From contig JADFQF010000016.1 of assembly GCA_022561955.1 (NCBI GenBank), positions 1 through 10,972 on the forward strand: a stretch of 10,972 nucleotides of DNA, given 5' to 3'. The notes beneath the pieces are model-generated. The model had not been told where the DNA came from. It did not search any database and worked only from the letters and a program-made list of their open reading frames with translations. Positions 1-6,227 of the stretch are shown here, piece by piece (positions within the stretch are counted from its first letter, which is position 1; every line of letters begins with the position of its first letter). The position numbers and the translations under genes are program-made. This DNA comes from Chloroflexota bacterium. Its GTDB lineage: Bacteria; Chloroflexota; Dehalococcoidia; SAR202; UBA11138.

Positions 1-582
1 CGTGCCCAGGAAGCGCAGCAGGGATAGGCCGCCTTGTTGGCAAAGCACGTTGAGCTCGGCCAGGAGCTCGCCCGTGCCGGAGCTGTCCTTCACTCCGACC
101 ACGGCCTGCTCGCTGGCCAAAGTCGCTATCGTGCCCGGCGCCACGGCCGTCTTCACCGTCTGCGGGATGTTGTACACCCACAGCGGCATGCCGACCCGAC
201 TGCGAATGTGGCGGAAGTGGTCCAGGATTTCGTCCTGGGCGTTGGGATAGTAGTACGGCGGCGTTGCGGCTATGCCGTCCATGCCCATCTCCTGCACCTC
301 CAGGGCCATGTTGATGGAGAGCTGCGTGCTGCCGCCCGAGACGTTGCAGATTATCGGCAAACGGCCCGCGACTTCGTCCACGACCGTCTCCATGCTGACC
401 AGACGCTCCCGGTCCGTGAGATTCGCGAACTCGCCGGTCGTCCCAGAGACCCAAATGCCGTGGACGCCGCTGTCTATCAGGTAATTGACCATGCGTCGAA
501 GCGACGGCACGTCGACTGTCTCGTCTGGTTTCAGCGGAGTGATTATCGGGACAACCACGCCCTTGATTGCTGTATCTGCCAT
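1..582 (-). CDS. Dihydrodipicolinate synthase (DapA/NanA) family aldolase, 3' part beyond window
   Basis: This is a class I (Schiff-base) aldolase/lyase of the DHDPS/N-acetylneuraminate lyase superfamily. The first 194 residues are present and the C-terminus lies beyond the left edge. The family fingerprint is clear: GTTGE at residues 47-51 (pyruvate carboxylate binding loop), PPYYYP at 108-113, the YNIP tyrosine at Y137 (equivalent to Tyr133 of E. coli DapA), and the Schiff-base lysine K165 in GVKDSSG. The ATG at 582 is supported by an AGGAG-type ribosome binding site at 588-595. The gene is last in the molybdenum hydroxylase cluster. In such a catabolic setting the family usually acts on 2-keto acids (retro-aldol cleavage, dehydration) rather than in lysine synthesis, so no dapA symbol is given. 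The family is certain; the substrate is unknown. Confidence 0.93.
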   Translation of the reverse strand, partial: MADTAIKGVVVPIITPLKPDETVDVPSLRRMVNYLIDSGVHGIWVSGTTGEFANLTDRERLVSMETVVDEVAGRLPIICNVSGGSTQLSINMALEVQEMGMDGIAATPPYYYPNAQDEILDHFRHIRSRVGMPLWVYNIPQTVKTAVAPGTIATLASEQAVVGVKDSSGTGELLAELNVLCQQGGLSLLRFLGT

Positions 583-597
583 ATCGTCCTCTCCTAA

Positions 598-726
598 TTA
601 CTGCGGTCGGTCTGATTTCGGTCGAGACACCCTTTTGGCCGGGTCTGGATAATCACGACAGGCCGACACCACTTGTTTCATGGCGTCGGCCTGTGTCTTC
701 TTCTCGGCCTTGGACTGCGGAGGCAT
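598..726 (-). CDS. Possible small protein, 42 residues, between the MoaD-like and aldolase genes
   Basis: An ATG at 726 starts 4 nt after the TGA of the MoaD-like gene and runs 42 codons to a TAA at 598-600, just before the aldolase ribosome binding site. The product begins MPPQSKAEKKTQADAMKQ and is very rich in Lys, Arg, Asp and Gln, with one Cys and no hydrophobic segment. The first half prefers G/C in the third codon position, as the flanking genes do. Against it, there is no Shine-Dalgarno sequence at a normal distance: the nearest purine tract (GGAGGT inside the MoaD-like gene) is about 22 nt away. A strong inverted repeat (658-694) also lies inside it. It would have to be translated by coupling from the upstream gene. 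No family is recognised, and it could be chance. Confidence 0.3.
   Translation of the reverse strand: MPPQSKAEKKTQADAMKQVVSACRDYPDPAKRVSRPKSDRPQ
658..694. repeat. Strong inverted repeat between the MoaD-like and aldolase genes
   Basis: ACAGGCCGAC (658-667) and GTCGGCCTGT (685-694) are a perfect 10-bp inverted pair. After one A/C mismatch the stem continues with CCA/TGG, leaving a 9-nt loop at 672-680. In the minus-strand transcript this gives a very stable hairpin about 75 nt before the aldolase start. No T-run follows on either strand, so it is not a classic intrinsic terminator. An RNA stability or processing element that adjusts aldolase expression, or a dispersed repeat, are alternatives. 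Confidence 0.6.
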
Positions 727-730
727 GCGC

Positions 731-1006
731 TCAGGCGTATCTTGCCCCACCTCCTATGGCCGGCAGGAAGTGGACCTCGCTGTTGTCTCCCACCTTTTCG
801 AGCATGCCCATCGTGCCAACCTCGCCGTCGACGGCGACATTTATGTTGGGCTTTATCTGGTTGTTTTCCACCAGGCGCTCTTTCAGACCTGGATACAGCC
901 GCGCAAGGTTCTCGACGATCTGGCGGACGGTGGAGCCTTCTACCTCCACCGTCTTATTACCGTCTGTCACGTTCTGCATCAAGGAAGGTATGTAGACGAC
1001 AGCCAT
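731..1006 (-). CDS. MoaD/ThiS-like ubiquitin-fold sulfur carrier with C-terminal extension
   Basis: A 91-residue beta-grasp protein of the MoaD/ThiS family. In molybdopterin synthase, MoaD carries a thiocarboxylate on its C-terminal Gly-Gly that supplies the dithiolene sulfur. The pattern is typical: a strand-rich N-terminus, the helix EGSTVRQIVENLARLYPGL (about 24-42), and NINVAVDGE followed by SEVHFLPAIGGG (76-87). Unusually, the glycines are not terminal, because four residues (ARYA) follow before the TGA. The gene starts 4 nt after the stop of the molybdopterin subunit gene, so it is almost certainly cotranscribed and may serve cofactor maturation of that enzyme. With the tail in place it could not be adenylated unless trimmed. 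It might instead be a structural or regulatory ubiquitin-like protein. Confidence 0.85.
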   Translation of the reverse strand: MAVVYIPSLMQNVTDGNKTVEVEGSTVRQIVENLARLYPGLKERLVENNQIKPNINVAVDGEVGTMGMLEKVGDNSEVHFLPAIGGGARYA

Positions 1007-1010
1007 CTTG

Positions 1011-3284
1011 TTACTTCTTGCTGTCCCAGGTCGCCTTCATTATGGCGACGGGGCTGATCGGTAGGTCCGCCATTCGCACGCCTATGGCGCCGTGGACCGC
1101 GTTGGCGACCGCCGGCGTCGGAGGCACGATATTGGCCTCGCCGACGCCCCTCACGCCGTAGGGATGGTCCGGGCTCGGCACCTCTACGATCACAGTGTCG
1201 ATCATGGGCGTGTCGAGGCTGGTCGGCATGCGGTAGTCGAGAAGCGACGTGTTCGCCATGGCGCCGTCGTCGGTCATGAAGTACTCTTCGTTCAGCGCCC
1301 AGCCGATGCCCTGCACGCTTCCTCCCTGCATCTGTCCCTCGACGTAGCTCGGATGGATGGCCTTGCCTGCGTCCTGCACGGTGGTGAACCGGAGAACGGT
1401 AGTCTTGCCGGTCTCCGGGTCGATCTCAACGTCCACGATGTTGCCGCAGAACGAGCCTCCGCCCGCGCCGACACCTCCGGCGACGATGTTGGCTCTGCCC
1501 ACAATGCTGCCGCCGCTGCCCTGCATCTGGCCCGCCAGCTCCTTGAAGGTCATCTTGAGCTCGGGGTCGGACTTGGACTGGAATACGCCGTCGGCAAGCT
1601 CGATGGTGTCTGCGTCGACGTCCCATATACTCGCGGCGCGCTCAATCATCTGGCGCTTTATGTCCTGGGCGGCTTCGTAAGAGGCCCAGCCCGTGGCGTA
1701 GGTCGTACGGCTGCCGCCGGTCACACCGGTGTAGCCGATTGAGTCGGTGTCTACTACTGAGGGTCGAACATCCTCCATTGCAATGCCAAGGACCTCCGCG
1801 GCCTGCATGGATATGGACGCCCTCGTACCGCCGATGTCGGTCGAGCCTTCCACGAGCGCTATGGTGCCGTCGGCGTTTACGGCGATGTTGCAGCTGGACT
1901 CCAGGCCGACATTGAACCAGTAGCCAATTGCGACTCCGCGACCCTGATTCGGTCCGCTAAGAGGCGTGTTGTAATGCGGATGGCTCTTCATCGCCTCCAG
2001 CACCTCAACGCAACCTATGCGCACGTGCGCCGGGCCGTGAGCCTGGCGAGTGCCCTCCTTCGCGGCGTTCTTCAACCGAAAGTCGATCGGGTCGATTCCC
2101 AGCTTCAGTGCCATCTCGTCTATGGCCTGCTCGACGGCGAAGGCTGCGTTGGGTGCACCCGGCGCCCTGTATGGCGCGGACTTAGGCTTGTTGTTCACGA
2201 CATCGTAGCCGTCGATCAGTACGTTTTCGACGTCGTAAGCAGCGAAGACGCACATGGCGGCGGCGGCAACTGGAGAGCCTGGGAATCCTCCCGCCTCAAA
2301 TGCCAGATACGCCTGGAGTGCCGTTATCGTACCGTCGTTTTTCGTGCCGATCTTGATGCGCATGGAGGTGCCGCTGGTGGGGCCGGTTGACTCGAATACC
2401 TCCGCCCGACTCATGACGATCTTCACCGCGTGTCCGGTCTTCTTGGATAGCAGTGCGGCCACGGGCTCCCCGTAGACAGGAATCTTGCCGCCGAACCCAC
2501 CGCCGATCTCCATCGGCGTTACCTTGATTTGGGACACCGGTATGTCGAGAATGCCGGCGACGGCGTCACGCACCGTGAATGCGCCCTGCGTGCTGCACCA
2601 GATATGCAATCTGCCGTCGTTGTTCCACAGCGCGGTTGCGTTCTGAGGCTCGATGTAGCCCTGATGCACGGTCTTGGTCGTGTACTCTCGCTCGACTATC
2701 TGGTCGGCCTCATTGAAGCCCTTCTCGACATCTCCCTTGACGTGCTGAAAATGAGAGGCGACGTTGCTGACCTTGTCGGTCTTTTCGCCCAGCTCCTCCG
2801 TGGTCAGGCCCTCGTGAAGTATGGGAGCGCCCTCTTTCATGGCATCGGGCGCCGTCATAACCGAAGGCAAGACCTCATAGTCGACGTCGATGAGCTTCAG
2901 AGCTTCCTCCGCGACGTGGGGGCTGTTCGCCGCGACCGCGGCGATGGGATGCCCTTTGTAGAGGGCCTTGTCGTGCGCCAGTATGTTGTCGCGGGCGTAG
3001 TCAGGTGAGCCGTCACTTTTCTGTGGCAGGTCTTTGCCGGAGACGACGGCCTTGACTCCGGGCAGGGCCTCCGCCTTGCTCGTGTCTATGGACCTGATGC
3101 GAGCGTGGGCGTGAGGACTGCGCAGCACCTTGCCGTGCAGCAGGCCCGCCGTATCGAAGTCCGCTCCGTACAGTGCGCGTCCTGTTACCTTGTCCGCGCC
3201 GTCGGGGCGAATAGGCCGGGTGCCGATTACCTTATAGTCGACGCTCGATAAGACGACATTTCGCTCGTAGTCTGCAGTGGTCAT
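1011..3284 (-). CDS. Xanthine dehydrogenase/CoxL-family molybdopterin-binding large subunit
   Basis: This 757-residue catalytic subunit of a molybdenum hydroxylase adds a hydroxyl from water to a carbon centre at a Mo-pterin cofactor and passes electrons to the [2Fe-2S] and FAD subunits. An N-terminal a/b hammerhead domain (about 20-135) is followed by the Mo-binding domains. Visible motifs are HQGYIEP at 207-213, the pterin-binding GGGFGGK at 261-267, the active-site loop PYRAPGAP at 371-378, and GVRGVGE ending in the presumed catalytic base E716. The loop lacks the AYRCSFR signature of form I CO dehydrogenase and the AYRGAGR of form II, so this is not a typical CoxL; an N-heterocycle, aldehyde or aromatic substrate is more likely. 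Its ATG overlaps the stop of the [2Fe-2S] gene (ATGA), implying translational coupling. Confidence 0.95.
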   Translation of the reverse strand: MTTADYERNVVLSSVDYKVIGTRPIRPDGADKVTGRALYGADFDTAGLLHGKVLRSPHAHARIRSIDTSKAEALPGVKAVVSGKDLPQKSDGSPDYARDNILAHDKALYKGHPIAAVAANSPHVAEEALKLIDVDYEVLPSVMTAPDAMKEGAPILHEGLTTEELGEKTDKVSNVASHFQHVKGDVEKGFNEADQIVEREYTTKTVHQGYIEPQNATALWNNDGRLHIWCSTQGAFTVRDAVAGILDIPVSQIKVTPMEIGGGFGGKIPVYGEPVAALLSKKTGHAVKIVMSRAEVFESTGPTSGTSMRIKIGTKNDGTITALQAYLAFEAGGFPGSPVAAAAMCVFAAYDVENVLIDGYDVVNNKPKSAPYRAPGAPNAAFAVEQAIDEMALKLGIDPIDFRLKNAAKEGTRQAHGPAHVRIGCVEVLEAMKSHPHYNTPLSGPNQGRGVAIGYWFNVGLESSCNIAVNADGTIALVEGSTDIGGTRASISMQAAEVLGIAMEDVRPSVVDTDSIGYTGVTGGSRTTYATGWASYEAAQDIKRQMIERAASIWDVDADTIELADGVFQSKSDPELKMTFKELAGQMQGSGGSIVGRANIVAGGVGAGGGSFCGNIVDVEIDPETGKTTVLRFTTVQDAGKAIHPSYVEGQMQGGSVQGIGWALNEEYFMTDDGAMANTSLLDYRMPTSLDTPMIDTVIVEVPSPDHPYGVRGVGEANIVPPTPAVANAVHGAIGVRMADLPISPVAIMKATWDSKK

Positions 3285-3766
3285 ACGCTAGCCTCCTGCA
3301 TTTTTTCGGCGGCGTGCTGTACCGCGCGAACGATCTTGTCGTACCCGGTGCAGCGGCACAGGTTATTGGCCAACCAGAACCTGATCTCGTGCTCGGTGGG
3401 GTTTGGGTTCTCCTCCAACAGTGCCTTTGACGCCACAATGAAGCCCGGCGTGCAGATACCGCACTGAAGCGCCGCGTCCTCTAGGAACGCGAGCTGTACG
3501 GGGTGCAGAGTGCTGCCCTGGGCGATTCCCTCAATTGTCGTTATCTCCTTGCCCTCGACTTCTACGCCAAGGACGAGGCACGCCGTGACGATTCTGCCGT
3601 CCAGCGATACGGTGCAAGCGCCGCAGTTGCCGTCGTTGCACCCTTCCTTGGTGCCCGTGAGCCCAATTATGTCTCGAAGACACTCCAGCAGGCTCTGGCG
3701 AGGTTCGCAAAGGAAGTCAACGTGTTCGCCGTTGATGATTGTCTGTACGTATGTCTTTGCTGGCAT
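3281..3766 (-). CDS. [2Fe-2S] small subunit of molybdenum hydroxylase (CoxS/XdhC-type)
   Basis: This 161-residue electron-transfer subunit links the molybdenum centre to FAD. The N-terminal plant-ferredoxin-type domain has C43, C48, C51 and C63 (GCNDGNCGAC and TAC). The C-terminal helical domain carries the second cluster with C102 and C105 (CGIC) and C137 and C139 (CRC). All eight ligands are present and the length is normal for CoxS. The ATG at 3766 lies 5 nt after the stop of the FAD subunit gene, with a GGGAGG ribosome binding site embedded in the end of that gene. The subunit order M-S-L matches coxMSL operons. The subunit role is secure; the substrate is set by the large subunit. Confidence 0.96.
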   Translation of the reverse strand: MPAKTYVQTIINGEHVDFLCEPRQSLLECLRDIIGLTGTKEGCNDGNCGACTVSLDGRIVTACLVLGVEVEGKEITTIEGIAQGSTLHPVQLAFLEDAALQCGICTPGFIVASKALLEENPNPTEHEIRFWLANNLCRCTGYDKIVRAVQHAAEKMQEASV

Positions 3767-3771
3767 CTATG

Positions 3772-4641
3772 TTAGGCCTCCCTGGCTCTCTCGATAGCAG
3801 TAGTCAAAGCTCGTCGGGTCAGAACTTCGCACAGATGGGTGCGATACTCCGCCGTGCCGCGCATGTCGGATATGGGTTTTGCCGCGTCCCTGGCGATCTC
3901 GGCGGCGATCTGGATGCTCTCCGCATTTGCCGGCTTGCCGACCAATGCGTCACCCGCGGCCTTTACGTATAGCGGCGTCGGCGCAACCGAGGCCAGGGAT
4001 ATTCGTGCCGACTTGATGTTGCCGTTCTCAAGAATGACAGACACGCCGGCGCCGGCCACTGCGATGTCCATCTCGTTCCTGGGTATGAAGCGAATGTAGT
4101 TGGCGCCCATCCCGCTCTGAGGAGCCGGGAAATGGATGGAAACCAAAATCTCGCCACGGCCGAGTACGTTGCTGCCCGGTCCCGTGCAGAAGTCCTCGAC
4201 GGCGACGTCACGCGTGCCGTTGGGACCCGCGATATGGGCAGTCGCCCCAAGGGCGATCATGGCGGGAATGGAGTCCGCGCTGGGAGTGGAGTTGCAGAGG
4301 TTGCCGCCAAGGGAGGCCCTTCCCTGGATCTGCGTGCCGCCAATGAGGGAGGCGCAGTCTATCAGGCCGGGGTAGGCATTCCTTATCGCGCTGTTGCCGT
4401 AAATGCGATAACAGGGGACCGCCGCACCAAGGGTCAGCCCCTGCTCGGGATCGTAGGTTATCTCGTTAAGCTCGGGGAGATTTTTCACATCCACCACGAG
4501 GTCTACTTCCCAGCGGCCGGCCCTCAACTGCACCAGAAGGTCGGTGCCGCCTGCCATGGGTCTGGCTCTGTCACCCGCCTCGTTCAGCAGGTCAACGGCT
4601 TCCCTTACAGAATGGGGGCTCTCATAGTCTATCCAATTCAA
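3772..4641 (-). CDS. FAD-binding medium subunit of molybdenum hydroxylase (CoxM-type)
   Basis: This 289-residue flavoprotein subunit accepts electrons from the [2Fe-2S] centres. It matches the CoxM family length and layout: an N-terminal FAD domain with AGGTDLL (30-36), a second FAD loop with QGRASLGGNLCNSTPSAD (106-123), and a C-terminal CO-dehydrogenase flavoprotein domain (about 180-285). Translation starts at a TTG codon at 4641. The choice is decided by an ideal Shine-Dalgarno sequence (AAAGGAGGT, 4648-4656) six bases upstream, and no ATG competes. It is the first gene of the hydroxylase operon and is followed closely by the [2Fe-2S] and molybdopterin subunits. Confidence 0.95.
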   Translation of the reverse strand: MNWIDYESPHSVREAVDLLNEAGDRARPMAGGTDLLVQLRAGRWEVDLVVDVKNLPELNEITYDPEQGLTLGAAVPCYRIYGNSAIRNAYPGLIDCASLIGGTQIQGRASLGGNLCNSTPSADSIPAMIALGATAHIAGPNGTRDVAVEDFCTGPGSNVLGRGEILVSIHFPAPQSGMGANYIRFIPRNEMDIAVAGAGVSVILENGNIKSARISLASVAPTPLYVKAAGDALVGKPANAESIQIAAEIARDAAKPISDMRGTAEYRTHLCEVLTRRALTTAIERAREA

Positions 4642-4647
4642 TAGCCC

Positions 4648-4656
4648 ACCTCCTTT
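4648..4656 (-). promoter_or_regulatory. Ideal Shine-Dalgarno site fixing the TTG start of the FAD subunit
   Basis: The minus strand reads AAAGGAGGT here, complementary to the 3' end of 16S rRNA over its whole length, with six bases before the TTG at 4641. It is the strongest ribosome binding site in the window and makes the non-ATG start credible. Confidence 0.85.
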
Positions 4657-4872
4657 CGTTACCTATCACTTCTCTACTTAATAAAATTGATCTCTTTTTG
4701 GATCTTTAGGCTTCTAGATTGTCGAAACTCAACCCTCTGAATATCGGTCTGACGAAATTTAATTCGACTCGCCACATTCAAGAATTGAGATTCCTGAGAA
4801 TGACCAACCCAGGCGGGTCTCCGGAAAGCGTATCCGCAAGGTGGGACAGGCTAAAATGCCATTCGCGACCAA

Positions 4873-4920
4873 TTGCCGTGAGAACGGCAACAGTATATCA
4901 GAGACGGATTTTTTGAACAA
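4873..4920 (-). promoter_or_regulatory. Candidate promoter with adjoining perfect palindrome
   Basis: On the minus strand a TATACT box (4892-4897) has a weak TTGTTC -35-like hexamer 17 bp upstream (4915-4920). Immediately downstream lies a perfect 7-bp inverted repeat, TTGCCGT-GAGA-ACGGCAA (4873-4890), over the expected transcription start. A palindrome in that position is typical of a repressor operator, so this may be the regulated promoter of the hydroxylase operon, giving a leader of about 240 nt. The -35 match is poor, so the promoter call is tentative; the palindrome itself is certain. Confidence 0.35.
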
Positions 4921-4976
4921 CGCGTAACTCTATTCCCTGAAAATAATGAGAACCTGCCTGCGTCGTCAAGTCTGCG

Positions 4977-6227
4977 TCACATCCCATCGGGCCTCGTGCC
5001 GGTGACGCCTTCTCTATCCATTCGGTCGATGTCCTCCCGCTTCATGCCCAGCAGATCGCCGTAAACGAAAGTGTTGTGCTCGCCAAGCCGTGGCGAATGC
5101 CCGCGAACTCGGCCAGGGGTGCCGGACATCTTCCACGCGACGCCGGGCAAAAAGTATGGCCCTGTCGAAGGATGGTCCACCAGCTCCAGCAGGCCCCGCT
5201 CCTGGTAGTGCGGGTCGTTGAAGATATCCTCGCCCTTGAAGACCACGGTGGCGGCGACCTCTTCATTCTGCAGAGCATGCATGAGCTCGTTGGCGTCGGA
5301 GACCCGGGTCCATGCCGAGATGATCTCGTCGAGTTCGTCGTGGTTTTCGCACCGAGAGAGCAGGTCTGCATACCTACTATCGGCGGCCAGCTCCTCTCGG
5401 CCCATCACCCGGCATAACGCCGTCCATCCTTCGTCCGACGTGACTGAGATCGCGATCCAGCTGTCGTCGCCTCTGCATGGGTAGACGCCTTGAGGCGAGA
5501 ACGTTGGATGACGGTTTCCTAGATTGGAGGGATTTTCTCCGGTCAGCTGAAACCCGAGGATGTGCTCGCCTATCACCGATATCGACGACTCCAGCTGGGA
5601 AACGTCGATAAACATTCCCTTGCCGGTGCGCCTCCTATAAAAGAGGGCGGAGAGGACCGCCCCGGCGGCATGCGCCCCGCTGATGGGGTCGCCGAAATTG
5701 ACGCCCGACTTTACCGGCGTGTCCTCGCCCAGATAACCGTTCATCGACGCGATTCCGCCGAGCTGCTCTTGCCCGATGCCGTACTGGATGAAGTCTTTCC
5801 ACGGTCCGGAGTTCCCGAACGCGGGCATCGAGACCATAATCAGGTCGGGCCTGATCTCCCGCAGCCTTTCGTATCCGAGTCCCCGGCGCTCCATTGCCCC
5901 CGCGCGAAAATTTTCGATTACGACGTCGCTGATGCTCACCAGCTCTTCGATGACTCTCCTGCCGTCGGCGTGGCGCACATCCGCGGTTATGCCGTACTTG
6001 CTCAGGTGAAGCGTGTTGAACCAGCCGCTTCGATTCCAGGGGTCGTCACCCTGTTCGCCGTCGGGGAGGTTGCCGGAGCCTACGATCGTACGGTGTGGGT
6101 CCCAAGCATGGGTCGACTCGACCTTAATGACCTCCGCCCCCATGTCGGCGAGGAGCTTCGTGGCGTGGGGCCCCGCCCAGATGCGAGAGAAGTCCAGTAT
6201 GCGGATGTCTTCGAGGGCGGCAGGCAC
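4977..6227 (-). CDS. CaiB/BaiF (class III) CoA-transferase family protein
   Basis: This 416-residue class III CoA-transferase family enzyme moves CoA between carboxylic acids through aspartyl anhydride and thioester intermediates. Visible features are the N-terminal RILDFSRIWAGPHATKLLAD (9-28), DMGAEVIKVE (28-37), DVVIENFRAGAMERRGLGYE (101-120), and the catalytic aspartate D180 in FGDPISGAHAAG, equivalent to Asp169 of formyl-CoA transferase. The length is normal. The open frame extends to 6503, but the extra 92 residues are Arg-rich and out of frame over the deacetylase gene. Homology starts at VPAALEDIRIL, so the GTG at 6227 is the start. That GTG shares its first G with the TAG of the deacetylase gene (TAGTG), indicating tight translational coupling. 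The acyl substrate is unknown. Confidence 0.93.
   Translation of the reverse strand: MPAALEDIRILDFSRIWAGPHATKLLADMGAEVIKVESTHAWDPHRTIVGSGNLPDGEQGDDPWNRSGWFNTLHLSKYGITADVRHADGRRVIEELVSISDVVIENFRAGAMERRGLGYERLREIRPDLIMVSMPAFGNSGPWKDFIQYGIGQEQLGGIASMNGYLGEDTPVKSGVNFGDPISGAHAAGAVLSALFYRRRTGKGMFIDVSQLESSISVIGEHILGFQLTGENPSNLGNRHPTFSPQGVYPCRGDDSWIAISVTSDEGWTALCRVMGREELAADSRYADLLSRCENHDELDEIISAWTRVSDANELMHALQNEEVAATVVFKGEDIFNDPHYQERGLLELVDHPSTGPYFLPGVAWKMSGTPGRVRGHSPRLGEHNTFVYGDLLGMKREDIDRMDREGVTGTRPDGM

Larger units (their letters stand above)
4642..4976. other. Intergenic region between CaiB-type gene and hydroxylase operon
   Basis: These 335 bp hold no convincing gene. The part next to the hydroxylase operon is AT-rich, unlike the flanking genes. 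It must contain both the 3' end of the deacetylase-CaiB transcript and the promoter of the hydroxylase operon. No clear intrinsic terminator was seen. The best regulatory signals are a TATACT box and a perfect inverted repeat at 4873-4897, listed separately. Confidence 0.7.

Noticed and set aside
1092..1742. Long plus-strand open frame of 216 codons
   Set aside because: It lies wholly antisense to the molybdopterin subunit gene, whose motifs are intact; the product is His/Arg/Val-rich with no family resemblance.
1011..4641. Aerobic CO dehydrogenase (coxMSL)
   Set aside because: Gene order fits, but the large subunit lacks the CO dehydrogenase active-site signatures.
4132..4644. Plus-strand open frame of 170 codons
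   Set aside because: It is antisense to the FAD subunit gene, with a low-complexity product unlike any known protein.
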